Assembly: GCF_038561935.1 (NCBI RefSeq)
Contig: NZ_CP102770.1
Coordinates: 10,017,001-10,081,000, forward strand
Length of the DNA stretch: 64,000 bases
Source of the DNA: Myxococcus stipitatus
GTDB lineage: Bacteria > Myxococcota > Myxococcia > Myxococcales > Myxococcaceae
Reading direction: 5' to 3'
Shown one piece after another: positions 35,601-43,965 of this stretch; the stretch's first letter is position 1, and each line of letters starts with the position of its first letter. The notes beneath the pieces were generated by a model. The model ran no database searches. It was not told the DNA's origin and saw only the letters and a program-made list of their open reading frames with translations. The position numbers and the translations under genes are program-made.

Positions 35601-36462
35601 ACGACGCCACCACGAACGTGTGCGTGTACGTCCGGACCAGCGGGTTGCCCGCCAGGTCCTTCGCCTTCGTGGAGAGCGTGCCGGTGACGCGTGCGCCCGG
35701 CGCCGGCTGGGGGCTCACCCGGAAGAACACCGACTGGCTCGCGGCATCGTAGGTATACGTCCCGGAGAGTGGCGACGCGGGGTTCGGCCCCAGCAGCTGC
35801 TCGAACTGGAGCGAGTCGGCCGTGAGCGTGCTCGGGTCCATGGGCTCGTCGAACGTGAGGACGTATACCGGCCAGGTCGATGGCACCTCCGTCACTCCGA
35901 GGAGCGGCTTGGTGGACACCACGCTCGGCGGCGACGTGTCCGACGCGAAGCCCACCGTGAAGAGGGAGTGATGGGGCACCTCCAGCGACTTGCCCGTCGC
36001 CGAGCGCAGCAGCGAGGAGACCACCACCGTCACCAACGCGTCGGCGGTGAACGGGCGCGCCGGGGCGAAGGTCAACGTGCGAGTGGTGGCGTCGTGAGTC
36101 AGGGTGCCCTGGAGCAAGCCCCCGTCCTCCCACACCGTGAGGACCTCCTCGTTCACCGTGGCGGCGTCCAGCGCCTCCGTGAAGCCCACGATGACCCGCG
36201 CGTTGCGAGCGACCGCCTCCGCGTCCGACGCGGGCAACACGTAGTCGATGAAGCCCAGGGCCCCCGAAGGCTGCGAGCCACCATCGCCCACGCCTCCGTC
36301 CCCCGTGGGCTCCCGGCCCGCATCAGAGCCTCCCGCATCGGTCTCTCCGCCGGCGTCCGGCGGGGCATTGTCGTTCGGCGTGCTGTCCTTGCAGCCAGGG
36401 GTGAACACCATGAGGCCCAGGACACACAGGGCCCATCTCATCCAGGAGGGTTTCAAAGTCAT
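32623..36462 (-). CDS. large lipoprotein with four Ig-like (SbsA/Big_5) domains and a repeat-rich C-terminus
   Basis: A 1279-residue lipoprotein with lipobox FTPGC (C24) and an Asp-Ala-Gly linker (about 34-66) typical of myxobacterial surface lipoproteins. Four consecutive Big_5/SbsA-like Ig domains follow, roughly 70-170, 171-290, 291-405 and 406-505, each with the FXEPLDXXT-type signature (VGFTEALDAATV, LTFDEPMDPSTL, VRFSEPLRPASI, VRFDRPLDRASI). The remaining ~770 residues are beta-rich with recurring Trp-containing strands (GAWSLFLAEYDG, GVWQPRVEP), suggesting a propeller-like fold. Probably a cell-surface binding protein. Opposite strand to the two serine hydrolase copies that flank it. 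Confidence 0.82.
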   Translation of the reverse strand: MTLKPSWMRWALCVLGLMVFTPGCKDSTPNDNAPPDAGGETDAGGSDAGREPTGDGGVGDGGSQPSGALGFIDYVLPASDAEAVARNARVIVGFTEALDAATVNEEVLTVWEDGGLLQGTLTHDATTRTLTFAPARPFTADALVTVVVSSLLRSATGKSLEVPHHSLFTVGFASDTSPPSVVSTKPLLGVTEVPSTWPVYVLTFDEPMDPSTLTADSLQFEQLLGPNPASPLSGTYTYDAASQSVFFRVSPQPAPGARVTGTLSTKAKDLAGNPLVRTYTHTFVVASSRDTRSPRVQATLPEATEVGVAARHAPILVRFSEPLRPASITPDRLFLEELNTEGTQVVGLVPGTLRYDDARLQVGFTPHAPLKYQTRYRGQVRSVEDLAGNRLVPFEGFGFVTELQPSPPRVVEATPAPDTRFVPLSGPLRVRFDRPLDRASITPETVSVAGVSGVAHYESSTNTVAFRQLSPFAPATDYTLTVKDVRTPQGLSLAAPFTYTIRTVAPGVRVSAGSPGQAGVPVFATGPLGTLAVWNENTGTGVQVRASLNKGAGFGASILVGEGSSMKQSPQVAAWDQRFIVGWSDPSLAEDAVALFDGTAFTPVTPGIRGHLFGFGNNLYVYDTVSRSFRVRSGTQWLEVARKNLGTSPTLLSHAGAVMWMSGPDSFEDVTTIFDGVQWVHSSVNSSSVEEQYTRVGDSFGRAWTTSEGTWFSLFNRTTRAWGPAEFITSSQARHLRIASDGSTVTALFIRADQLTAAVRVNGEWQSLVPLPESGTTSFPLAVVSYQGNYVGLLSSSSSTQVHSLTQVGGSWTSVTRSVVATGMNVVLETRAVGDELLVLMRKNGPVSTTHEVWATALTPQGWQPSVQLRGADSTPLVPHQVGDQVDVAYVTPGQLSARGYQGGGQWGAPRQLVTPPLVGGVREAVVHFAPDGHGAAAWEQFDGGAWSLFLAEYDGEVWHQPVRLGPVGSKVRVAVDDDTVVLTYLQPSTTAGQMDLWAVSSTAGVLGAPFKLDTVTGTDPDLALVHGASGFMAAWGQWEIRSALSVDGMTWGAPQLAAERTSTTLRWKNTQLIPSGASFALSTKREGGTLNILRMHTSGVWQPRVEPVLRTGSYDIVATDSAVMVMAPLDDEFRYMMHNGVAWSNENTVASSGDGQGLMAVSPSGVRMHTDVSWWRWTGTEWVKEATGVSRPFPAGRLRCDAKGCGLVTGPGFGEETDLALSYASGTRSFWRGAVPHEGRFPIQPGSVTWDLEGGTYRVTWRQAVAPGVTALHASTKL

Positions 36463-36793
36463 AGGGGGCTATCGCGGGCCGAACGGCGCGTGCGGCGCTG
36501 TCCGTTCCCGCGACTCGGGTGACGGCGTGACGACAGGACCACGAAGCAGCAAGAGGGACCACGCGTCGACGGAGCCCCGATACGGACTGGGGTCATGCGC
36601 GCCCGGATAGGCGAAGGCACCTGCAATCAGGTGACAAGGGTTCGCCACACCCATCCTGTGTACCCCGAGTCTCTGACGTTTCCTCTTTCCGAGCGACGAA
36701 TGTCACCCCCACCCTCAGAGGCGCACCTCGGAAAGCACGTCCGACGCCCTTGGACCGAGGGCGCCGTGCCATCACCCAGGAGGAGGCCGGGCC
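36463..36793. promoter_or_regulatory. intergenic region with a CACCTG palindrome
   Basis: This 331-base stretch has no gene. It is the upstream region of the Ig-like lipoprotein gene (minus strand) and of the broken hydrolase (plus strand). The one clear element is CACCTG-CAAT-CAGGTG at 36618-36633, a perfect 6-bp inverted repeat about 156 bases before the lipoprotein start, which could be an operator. No promoter boxes can be assigned. Confidence 0.3.
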
Positions 36794-38017
36794 CTCTCGA
36801 GCCTCGTAGCCCTTGGACTCCTCACCGGCGCGGACACCCGCAAGCCCACCACCCAGTGGGTGTCCCGCCCCTCCGAGGCCCCTCGCATCACCCGCGTCGA
36901 GCAAGGCTTTCCCGCCCTGACGCTCCCCGGTGAGACGCCTCGCCCGCGGTCCCTCCAGGAGTGGCTGGCGCTGGATGAAGTCCCTGGCGTCAGCATCGCC
37001 GTGTTCGACAAGGGCTCGCTCGTCTGGGCCAAGGCGTATGGCGTCCAGCAGGCGGGAGCCACCGAGCCCGTCACCGTCGCCCCCCTCTTCCAGGCCGCCT
37101 CCCTCCGCAAGCCCGTGACGGCCCTCGCCGCCATGCACCACGCCGAGAGGCGCACGAGGTCGCTCGACGAGAACATCGACGCCAAGCCCGTCTCCTGGAA
37201 GCTGCCCGACAACGCGTTCACGAAGGACCAGAAGGTGACGCTGCGACGGCTGCTGTCGCACTCGGCCGGGACGACGGTGTCCGGATTCCTCGGCTACGCG
37301 GCCCAGGCCCCCGTGCCCGCACTGCACCAGGTCCTCGAGGGACAGGCTCCCGCGAACTCCTCGCCCGTGCGCGTGGACGCCGTGCCCGGCAGCCTCACGC
37401 GCTACAGCGGCGGCGGCACCACCATCGTCCCGCAGGTGCTCATCGACCAACTCCAGAAGCCCTTCGCCCGAATCATGAAGGAGACGGTGCTGGCGCCGCT
37501 CGCCATGAAGCGCAGCACCTTCGAGCAGCCGCGGCCCAAGGCCCTGGAGTCCCAAGTCGCCACCGGCACGCGGCCGGGCGGCAAGAGCGGCAAGAGCATC
37601 AAGGGGCGCTGGCACACCTACCCCGAGCAGGCCGCCGCCGGCCTGTGGAGCACGCCCTCCGAGCTCGCGCGCGTCCCGTTGGAGCTCTCCAAGGCGTGGG
37701 GGTGATGACCAACTCGGATGATGGCTACCGCCTCTTCGACAGGCTCATCGCCCGCCTGGCGGCCGAGTACGGCTGGCAGGGCCTGGCCTCCACCAACCGC
37801 GGCCCCCTTCGACACCCTGGACCTGCGGGTCCGCGTGAAGGGTGTGGACGCCGCCATCGCCTGGCTCACCACGCACCAGGCCTCGGCCCCTCCCGCGGAG
37901 AAGCTGTCCTCGGAGGCCCTCAACACCGTGGGCGACATGGTGCTCGCCAAGGGACAGGCCTCCGACGCCGTGAAGCAGCTCAAAGACCTGGGCGCGGCGG
38001 CCGCGGCGAAGCCGTAG
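36794..38017 (+). pseudogene. decayed copy of the serine hydrolase
   Basis: Conceptual translation follows the intact paralogue at 30959-32545 from its signal peptide (LVALGLLTGADT, here without an ATG) through the SXXK motif (AASLRKP) and YSG motif (TRYSGGGT) to LELSKA, then hits TGA at 37703-37705. The sequence matching about 60 residues of the paralogue, which include the HGG motif, is gone. Homology resumes in another frame (MTNSDDGYRLFDRL, from 37708), returns to the first frame near 37800 (VKGVDAAIAWLTTH), and lacks most of the TPR region before ending at TAG. So it has lost its start, suffered two frame changes and at least two internal deletions. Confidence 0.85.
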
Positions 38018-39280
38018 TCACGCCTTCGCGTCGTTCAGCCGCGCCGCCTGCGTCAGCAGGTAGTTTCGCTCCGGGAGGCTGGTGGTGCGCTCCGCCGCCT
38101 GGCGGTAGTGCGCCACCGCCTCCGCATGTCGCCCCGCCCGCTCCAAGAGGTGCGCGCGGACCGCGTCCAGGCGGTGGCTCTCCTCCAGCCGCCCCTCCGC
38201 GTCCAGCGCCTTCACGAGCGCAAGCCCCACCTCCGGCCCGTGCACCATCGCCGTCGCGATGGCGTGGTTGAGCGCCACCACCGGGTTGTCGGACAGCTCC
38301 ATCAGCACGCCGTAGAGCGCCAGAATCTGGGGCCAGTCCGTGTCCTCCGCCCGCGCGGCCTCGTCGTGCACCGCCGCGATGGCCGCCTGCACCTGGTACA
38401 TCCCCAGCGAGCCCTTCGACAGCGTCGCGGAGATGAGCGCGACGCCCTCCTCAATCATCCCCGCGTTCCACAAGCGCCGGTCCTGCACGTCGAGCGGAAC
38501 CAGCTCCCCCTCCGGCCCCGTCCTCGCCGCGCGCCGCGCATCCGTGAGCAGCATCAGCGCCAGGAGCCCCGCCACCTCGCCGTCCTCCGGCAGCAGCGCG
38601 TGCAGCATCCTCATGAGGCGTATCGCCTCGCCCGACAGGTCCGTGCGGTGCAGCTCCGGTCCGGAGCTCGCCGTGTAGCCCTCGCTGAAGATGAGATAGA
38701 GCACATGCAGCACCGCGCCCAGCCGCTGCGCCGTCTCCTCCGGCGTGGGCTTCTGGAACGGCACCCCGGAGCCCTGGATGCTCTGCTTCGCCCGGCTGAT
38801 CCGCTGCGCCATCGTCGACTCGGGGACGAGGAACGCCTTGGCGATTTCCGCCGTCGTCAACCCGCCCACCGCGCGCAGCGTCAGCGCAATCGCGGAGGCC
38901 GTGGTCAGCGCCGGGTGACAGCACATGAACAACAACACGAGCGCGTCGTCCCGCCCCGCCAGCTCGTCGCCATCCCTGGGCAGCACGAGCTGGAGCTCGG
39001 GCGGCACCAGGCTCACCACCAGCTCCTCGCGGTGGCGGCGCGCGGCCTCGGCGCGCACGTGGTCCGTGATTCGCCGCGAAGCGACCTGTATCAACCACGC
39101 CCGCGGGTCCTCCGGCACGCCGTCGCGCGGCCACTGCAGGGCCGCCGCGAGCAGCGCCTCCTGCACCGCGTCCTCCGAGGCCCCGAAGTCCCGAAACTTC
39201 CGGAGGATGGCACCCAGCACCCGCGGCGCATGCTCCCGCAGCAGGTGCTCGATGCGGCTGTGACTCGACTCCGTCATCAC
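38018..39280 (-). CDS. ECF42-type RNA polymerase sigma factor with C-terminal extension
   Basis: A 420-residue extracytoplasmic-function sigma factor. Region 2 has GASEDAVQEALLAAALQW and DPRAWLIQVASRRITDH; region 4 has LTLRAVGGLTTAEIAKAFLVPESTMAQRI, the DNA-binding helix-turn-helix. Beyond about residue 190 there is a long helical DUF6596/TPR-like extension (VLYLIFSEGYTASSG, NHAIATAMVHGP), which replaces an anti-sigma factor in group ECF42. It is coupled by ATGA overlap to a YCII/DGPF gene, the standard ECF42 partner. Its stop touches the end of the hydrolase pseudogene with no spacer. Confidence 0.92.
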   Translation of the reverse strand: MMTESSHSRIEHLLREHAPRVLGAILRKFRDFGASEDAVQEALLAAALQWPRDGVPEDPRAWLIQVASRRITDHVRAEAARRHREELVVSLVPPELQLVLPRDGDELAGRDDALVLLFMCCHPALTTASAIALTLRAVGGLTTAEIAKAFLVPESTMAQRISRAKQSIQGSGVPFQKPTPEETAQRLGAVLHVLYLIFSEGYTASSGPELHRTDLSGEAIRLMRMLHALLPEDGEVAGLLALMLLTDARRAARTGPEGELVPLDVQDRRLWNAGMIEEGVALISATLSKGSLGMYQVQAAIAAVHDEAARAEDTDWPQILALYGVLMELSDNPVVALNHAIATAMVHGPEVGLALVKALDAEGRLEESHRLDAVRAHLLERAGRHAEAVAHYRQAAERTTSLPERNYLLTQAARLNDAKA

Positions 39281-39678
39281 ATCATGTCGGGCGGCGGACC
39301 ACTCATCACCTGCCGCACTTCGATCGCCATGTTGAGCGGCACGCCCCCACGCCCGGGCGCGGCGGACGCCTCCGCGGCGATGTCATAGGCCCGCTCCGGG
39401 CTGTCCACTTCGACAATCCAGTAGCCCGCGAGGAACTCCTTCGACTCGGGGAAGACGCCGTCCGTGATGGGCTTGCCGTCCGCGCCCGCGCGGACCCGCT
39501 TCGCCTGGTCCGGGAACGCCAGGCCCTCGGCCACCAGCAGCTCCCCCGTCCCGCTGAGCTTCTTCGCGAAGCCCACCATGAACCGGATGTGCGCCTGGAT
39601 GTCCTCCTTCGGCCAGTGAAGGATGGAGCCCGCTCCCTCGCGAGGGGAGTTCATCATCAGCATGTATTTCATCTTCAT
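39277..39678 (-). CDS. YCII/DGPF-domain protein, ECF42 partner
   Basis: A 133-residue protein of the YCII-related (DGPF) family: MKMKYMLMMNSP, a helix HIRFMVGFAKKLSGTGEL, then the DGPF-like element ITDGVFPESKEFLAGYWIVEV. Family members are dimeric alpha-beta barrels of unknown reaction and are nearly always co-transcribed with ECF42 sigma factors, which probably regulate them. It precedes the sigma gene in the transcript and overlaps it by four bases. Confidence 0.88.
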   Translation of the reverse strand: MKMKYMLMMNSPREGAGSILHWPKEDIQAHIRFMVGFAKKLSGTGELLVAEGLAFPDQAKRVRAGADGKPITDGVFPESKEFLAGYWIVEVDSPERAYDIAAEASAAPGRGGVPLNMAIEVRQVMSGPPPDMM

Positions 39679-39835
39679 GGGGTGGCTCTCTCGTCTCTTC
39701 GGTCACCCGCGCCCCGGGATTGGGTGCGCGTTCATCGGGATGTCGGAGCCACGCGCGAGGTCTCGACATCGCCGATGAAAATAATCGACGCGACTCGCAA
39801 GCTGGCGGAACAACTGGAGTCTTCCGCCAGAATCT

Positions 39836-41206
39836 TCAGCAGACCTTGCCCGGATTGAGGATACCCAGCGGGTCCATGGCCCCCTTGAGGCGCCGGTGCA
39901 GCCGCAGGGCCTCCTCCCCCAGCTGCCGCCCCAGGAAGGGCTGCTTGAGCACCCCCACCCCGTGCTCCCCGGTGATGGTGCCCCCCAGCGCCAGCGCCGC
40001 CTCCAGGATGTCGTCGAACGCCGCGCGGGCCCTCGACAGCGCCGCGGGGTCCTTCCGGTCGAAGACGACGGTGGGGTGCATGTTGCCGTCCCCCGCGTGG
40101 CCGAAAGTCCCCACCAGGACCTCGCGCCGCGCGGCGATACCCTCGATGGCGGCGAGCAGCTCCGGGATTCGCGACAGCGGCACCCCCACGTCGTCCAGCA
40201 GCGTCGCCCCCTGCCGCTCCAGCGCGGGGAAGGCCAGCCTCCGCGCGGTGAGGAGCAGCTCCCCTTCCGCCTCGTCCTCGGAGTGGGTGACGAAGGTGGC
40301 GCCCGCCGCCTCGCAGCAGCGCGCCATCGCCTCGATGTCCGCCACGCCCTGGTCCCCGCCCGCGTCGGAGCGCGCCAGCAGGAAGGCCGCCGCCTCCCCG
40401 TCCAGGCCCAGCGGCTTGTACGCCTCCACCGCGCGGCACGTGGCCCGGTCCATCAGCTCCAGCAGGGAGGGCCGCGTGCGCGCCATGATGTCCGTGACGG
40501 CCAGGCCCGCGCCCGCGAGCGTGGGGAAGGTGGCCACCAGCGTCGTCGCGCGAGGCGGCTTGGGGCGCAGCTTCAGCGTCGCCTCGGTGATGACGCCCAG
40601 CGTGCCCTCCGAGCCGACGAACAGCCGCGTCAGGTCATAGCCCGCGACGTTCTTCATCGTGCGCCCGCCCGTGCGCACCACGGAGCCATCCGCCAGCACG
40701 ACCTCGAGCCCCAGCACCGCGTCCCCGGTGACGCCGTACTTCACGCAGCACAGGCCCCCCGCGTTCGTCGCCAGGTTGCCGCCCAGGCTGGAGAACTCCC
40801 AGCTCGCCGGGTCCGGCGCGTACCAGAGGCCCTTCTCCGCCGCCGCGGCCTTCACCTCCGCGTTCAACACCCCAGGTTGAACCACTGCCAGCAAACCTCG
40901 GGGGTCCACCTCCAACACCCGGTTCATCCGCATCAGCGACAGCACGATGCAGCCGTCCGTCGCGTTCGCCCCACCGGACAGCCCGGAGCCCGCGCCCCGA
41001 GGCACCACCGGCACCTTCCTCGCGGAGGCAAGCCGCAGCACCGCGCGCACGTCGTCCGTACACGTCGCGCGCACGAGCACCGCGGGCCGCCCCGACGGCG
41101 CCCACTCCGCCTGGTCGCGGCGGTGCGCCTCCAGCACGTCCGCGTCGGTGACGAGCGCCTCCGGGGGAAGCACCGCCGCCAGCTCTCGCAACAGGGCCGT
41201 GTTCAT
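39836..41206 (-). CDS. GlcD-type FAD-linked 2-hydroxyacid dehydrogenase
   Basis: A 456-residue flavoprotein of the VAO/GlcD family that oxidises 2-hydroxy acids such as glycolate, D-lactate or D-2-hydroxyglutarate. The FAD-binding_4 domain (about 40-175) has VPRGAGSGLSGGA, SLGGNLATNAGGLCCVKYG and VGSEGTLGVITEATL. The C-terminal FAD-oxidase domain has GHAGDGNMHPTV, TITGEHGVGVLKQPF and ending MDPLGILNPGKV, with the conserved metal/active-site His residues. The ATG at 41206 has GGGAGAG eight bases ahead. Stand-alone; no GlcE/GlcF partner is adjacent, so a single-subunit enzyme is likely. Substrate not resolved. Confidence 0.88.
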   Translation of the reverse strand: MNTALLRELAAVLPPEALVTDADVLEAHRRDQAEWAPSGRPAVLVRATCTDDVRAVLRLASARKVPVVPRGAGSGLSGGANATDGCIVLSLMRMNRVLEVDPRGLLAVVQPGVLNAEVKAAAAEKGLWYAPDPASWEFSSLGGNLATNAGGLCCVKYGVTGDAVLGLEVVLADGSVVRTGGRTMKNVAGYDLTRLFVGSEGTLGVITEATLKLRPKPPRATTLVATFPTLAGAGLAVTDIMARTRPSLLELMDRATCRAVEAYKPLGLDGEAAAFLLARSDAGGDQGVADIEAMARCCEAAGATFVTHSEDEAEGELLLTARRLAFPALERQGATLLDDVGVPLSRIPELLAAIEGIAARREVLVGTFGHAGDGNMHPTVVFDRKDPAALSRARAAFDDILEAALALGGTITGEHGVGVLKQPFLGRQLGEEALRLHRRLKGAMDPLGILNPGKVC

Positions 41207-41436
41207 GACGAGTGCTCTCCCACCCATGCGCGCATCTTCGGATGCAGGGCCCACCTACCTGATGCCGCCATCGGCTCGGCGAGAAAGCGAAGGGGCGCCA
41301 CCCGAGGACGGCCCCCCGTCGTGCCCGAACTGTTCTCCGGGCAACCATGCTGTCCAACCTCCCGGATTGACGCAAGGACAGCGCCCTCACGAGGATGCGC
41401 GCGCTGCTCGGTGCGACCCAAACGGAGGCGACTGGC

Positions 41437-42000
41437 ATGGCCAAGGTGCTGATTCTGGCTGGTGACGCGGCGGAGTCCCTGGAGGTGATGTACCCGTACC
41501 AACGGCTGCTGGAGGAGGGCTACGAGGTCCACCTCGCCGCCCCGTCGAAGAAGAAGCTCCAGTTCGTGGTGCACGACTTCGTGGACGGCTTCGACACGTA
41601 CACGGAGAAGCCCGGCTACACGTGGCAGGCGGACCTGGCCTTCTCGGAGGTGAACCCCGCCGACTACGTCGCCCTGGTCATCCCCGGTGGCCGCGCCCCC
41701 GAGTACCTCCGCAACAACGCCGACTGTCAGCGCATCGTCCGGTCCTTCTTCGAGCAGAACCGCCCCGTGGCCCACATCTGCCACGGCCCGCTGCTGCTCA
41801 CCGCCGCTGGCGTCCTCAAGGGCCGCAAGAGCGCCGCCTACCCCGCGCTGAAGCTCGACGTGCAGGGCGCGGGCGCGGAGTTCATCGACTCCGCCGCGGT
41901 CCTCGACGGGAACATGGTCTCCGCCCGCGCCTGGCCGGACCACCCCTCGTGGATGCGCGAGTTCATGAAGCTGCTGCGCGCCAAGGCCCCCGCGGCCTGA
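41437..42000 (+). CDS. DJ-1/PfpI family protein
   Basis: A 187-residue protein of the DJ-1/PfpI superfamily (proteases, glyoxalases and chaperones). The nucleophile elbow Cys is C115 in AHICHGPLLL, with the upstream Glu in VIPGGRAPEYL, and ends with a helix MREFMKLLRA. The ATG at 41437 with GGAGGCG ahead is preferred to an in-frame ATG at 41395. Divergent from the flavoprotein gene across 230 bases. The precise activity (glyoxalase/deglycase or other) cannot be decided from sequence. Confidence 0.87.
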   Translation: MAKVLILAGDAAESLEVMYPYQRLLEEGYEVHLAAPSKKKLQFVVHDFVDGFDTYTEKPGYTWQADLAFSEVNPADYVALVIPGGRAPEYLRNNADCQRIVRSFFEQNRPVAHICHGPLLLTAAGVLKGRKSAAYPALKLDVQGAGAEFIDSAAVLDGNMVSARAWPDHPSWMREFMKLLRAKAPAA

Positions 42001-42009
42001 CGTCTTGAC

Positions 42010-42043
42010 GCCAGGGCCCGCTCCCGCCGAAGTGGGCCCTGGC
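42010..42043 (+). terminator. 10-bp perfect hairpin after the PfpI gene
   Basis: GCCAGGGCCC (42010-42019) pairs with GGGCCCTGGC (42034-42043) over a 14-base loop, ten bases past the stop. It also falls before the likely ATG of the next gene, arguing against a start at 42005. Confidence 0.5.
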
Positions 42044-42061
42044 GGCCGTCCCCGCCCCACC

Positions 42062-42814
42062 ATGTCCGAGGACTCCCCCACGCCCCCCAGGAGGACAGCG
42101 CTCGACACGTCGGTCCCCGACTTCGACATGCCCTTCCCCCAGATGCTCGCCGTGCGCGTCTGGAGCGTGCTGTTGGAGGTCATCACCCGGCTGGGGGACC
42201 TGCTGGTGCTCGTCCTCCGTCCGCGCCTCGTCCCGCCCTACCTGAGCCTCTGGCTGCGCGAAGCACTCGCCTCCCCCTACCGCGCGCGTCGCTCGTTCGA
42301 CGTGGTCCGCGTCCTCCACGCCAGCCAGCAGCACTTCCGGGAGCTCATCTACGGGGAGACGCCCATCCACACCGCCGTGTGGCTCTTCAAGAAGGCGGGC
42401 CTCACCTCCTCGTCCCAGCTGGTGGACCTGGGCGCGGGCCGGGGCCGCGTGCTCCTCGCCGCGCGCTGGATGGGCGCCCGGGCCCGAGGCATCGAGCTGT
42501 TGGAGCAGCACGTGACGCTCGCCTCGGGGCTGGCGCGCCGGGCCGGCGCGGAGCTGCGCCAGGGGGACGCCACCCAGGCCGACCTGGGCGACGCCACCCA
42601 CGTCTTCATCAACTGGACCGCGCTGTCCCCCGAGACCCGGGAGCGCATCGTCGAGCGCCTGCGCACCTGCCGCCCCGGCACCCGCGTCCTCACCGTCACC
42701 CGCCCCGTGGAGGGCCCGGGCTTCACCCTCCTCTCCCGGCACTCGCTCCTCTTCACCTGGGGCGTGGAGCACGTCTGGATTCACGAGCGGTGCGCCCCCG
42801 GGGATGCGCTTTGA
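42062..42814 (+). CDS. class I SAM-dependent methyltransferase
   Basis: A 250-residue protein with a hydrophobic, probably membrane-associated segment near residues 30-65 (VWSVLLEVITRLGDLLVLVL), then a Rossmann-type methyltransferase domain: motif I VDLGAGRGRVLLAAR, acidic loop RGIELLEQH, RQGDATQADLGDATHVF and FINWTALSPE. The arrangement resembles DOT1-like/protein-lysine or small-molecule methyltransferases anchored at the membrane. Target unknown. An alternative upstream TTG (42005) would place the start before a strong hairpin and is less likely. Confidence 0.78.
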   Translation: MSEDSPTPPRRTALDTSVPDFDMPFPQMLAVRVWSVLLEVITRLGDLLVLVLRPRLVPPYLSLWLREALASPYRARRSFDVVRVLHASQQHFRELIYGETPIHTAVWLFKKAGLTSSSQLVDLGAGRGRVLLAARWMGARARGIELLEQHVTLASGLARRAGAELRQGDATQADLGDATHVFINWTALSPETRERIVERLRTCRPGTRVLTVTRPVEGPGFTLLSRHSLLFTWGVEHVWIHERCAPGDAL

Positions 42815-43009
42815 GATGCAAACACTCCAGCCCGGGCACGGGTGGACCCGACTCCCGCGTGGCTTCCTCTCGTGGCGGCTCCATGCCTAGGCTCGCCGGC
42901 TCGATGCCGGTCGGACGGGTCCGCCTCCCCCCGGGGCGCGCCCTCCTCACTACCGGATGACTCAGGTCCCCGGGCCCATGGGCCGAGGGGCACACAGGAG
43001 CAGGCTCAC

Positions 43010-43291
43010 ATGAAGGCATGGATGGCCGTGGCGATGCTGGCGGTGGTTCCCCTGGTCGGTTGCGGTGGCTCGCGCGAGCTGAACCGCGCGCGCGCCGAGT
43101 CGAACGTGCTGCGCAAGGACGCCGAGTCGCTGCGCGCGGAGAACGAGGCGCTGAAGACCAAGGTGTCCGAGCTGGAGGGGGAGCTGGCCAACGTCTCGAA
43201 GGAGCGCGACGAGCTGAAGGTCGCCGCGGAGCAGGCCGCCGCCGCTCCGGCCGTGGTCCCCGCCGCCGGTGGCAAGAAGCGCAAGAAGTAG
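43010..43291 (+). CDS. small coiled-coil lipoprotein
   Basis: A 93-residue lipoprotein: signal MKAWMAVAMLAVVPLVGC with lipidated C18, then a heptad-patterned helix (LRAENEALKTKVSELEGEL) of about 50 residues, and a basic tail KKRKK. The layout is like Lpp or SlyB-type periplasmic spacers, and the terminal Lys run could touch peptidoglycan. ATG at 43010 with CAGGAGCAGG ahead. The 195 bases before it show no clear element. A hairpin follows the gene. Confidence 0.75.
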   Translation: MKAWMAVAMLAVVPLVGCGGSRELNRARAESNVLRKDAESLRAENEALKTKVSELEGELANVSKERDELKVAAEQAAAAPAVVPAAGGKKRKK

Positions 43292-43317
43292 TCCCCGTCT
43301 CCCAGGGAGCATTCCGG

Positions 43318-43343
43318 CGTGTCGGAGCGTTCGGCCCGACACG
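43318..43343 (+). terminator. hairpin after the small lipoprotein gene
   Basis: CGTGTCGG (43318-43325) pairs with CCGACACG (43336-43343) over a ten-base loop, 27 bases past the stop. It separates the lipoprotein gene from the sigma-54-like promoter at 43408. Confidence 0.4.
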
Positions 43344-43407
43344 TCGGAGGCCCTGTCGGAAGCGCCCCTCGTGAGGCGCGCCCAGGGCACCTCGGGCCAC
43401 ATGCGCC

Positions 43408-43423
43408 CGGCACACCCACTGCA
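43408..43423 (+). promoter_or_regulatory. candidate sigma-54 (-24/-12) promoter
   Basis: CGGCAC-ACCCA-CTGCA matches TGGCAC-N5-TTGCW at 9 of 11 positions, with the essential GG (43409-43410) and GC (43421-43422) exactly ten bases apart. It lies 74 bases before the beta-sandwich gene at 43497, which is followed by a sigma-54 activator gene. At this GC content some chance matches are expected. Confidence 0.45.
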
Positions 43424-43496
43424 CTGACGGACGGGCACCCAGGGCAATCCAGCCCCGGACGCGGCCAAGCCAGCGCCGCGCTCGCAGGAGTGCGCC

Positions 43497-43889
43497 ATGC
43501 CTGAAGTGACCATCGACAAGCCCGCGCAGCCGCAAGCCTCTCCCCAGACGACGGAGAGCCTGACGGCGACACTCGTCAACCAGACCCAGGGCAACCTGGT
43601 GCTCGTGAAGTCGGCCAGCGGGCTGCAGTGGACCCGCCCGCCTCCGGCCACCATCTCCCCGGGCCAGTCCGGGCAGTTCGCCAGCCCCGGGGACTTCAGC
43701 AACCCGTCCTCGGGCTACGTCGTCTACCAGTCCTCCTCCGCGGGCAGCGCGACCTTCACCCTCTCCTGGACCATCCCCTCCATCGGCCCCAACAGCATCA
43801 ACTGGCAGACGACCCCGGGGCTCAGCGCGCAGGAGAGCGGCTCGTTGAGCGGGTGGAACCTGTCCGCCGCCTGGTTCATCAGCGGGTGA
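43497..43889 (+). CDS. small beta-sandwich protein, possibly aegerolysin/ET79-like
   Basis: A 130-residue protein without signal peptide or Cys, rich in Ser, Gln, Pro and Trp. After about 20 disordered residues (Pro/Gln-rich) come beta strands LTATLVNQTQGNLVLVKS, the Trp-Thr motif GLQWTRPPPATI, GYVVYQSS, ATFTLSWTIPS, ending WNLSAAWFISG. The pattern recalls small beta-sandwich proteins of the crystal protein ET79/aegerolysin kind, which bind membranes, but I am not sure. It has a sigma-54-like promoter upstream and lies 76 bases before the activator gene, perhaps in one transcript. Confidence 0.6.
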   Translation: MPEVTIDKPAQPQASPQTTESLTATLVNQTQGNLVLVKSASGLQWTRPPPATISPGQSGQFASPGDFSNPSSGYVVYQSSSAGSATFTLSWTIPSIGPNSINWQTTPGLSAQESGSLSGWNLSAAWFISG

Positions 43890-43965
43890 GGACATGCCGG
43901 TGAGCGCCGGGTCCGCGCTCCTCGCTCATGGCTGGGCTAGAGTCCCGAGGCCCAGGTCCACCACC

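Noticed and set aside
34420-36522. A 700-codon plus-strand frame opposite the Ig-like lipoprotein gene
   Set aside because: Arg/His-rich shadow without domains; the minus strand has a lipoprotein signal and four Ig-like domains.
43497-43889. Naming the beta-sandwich protein an aegerolysin outright
   Set aside because: Only the size, Trp-rich strands and lack of Cys agree; no diagnostic motif could be fixed, so it is kept as a possibility.
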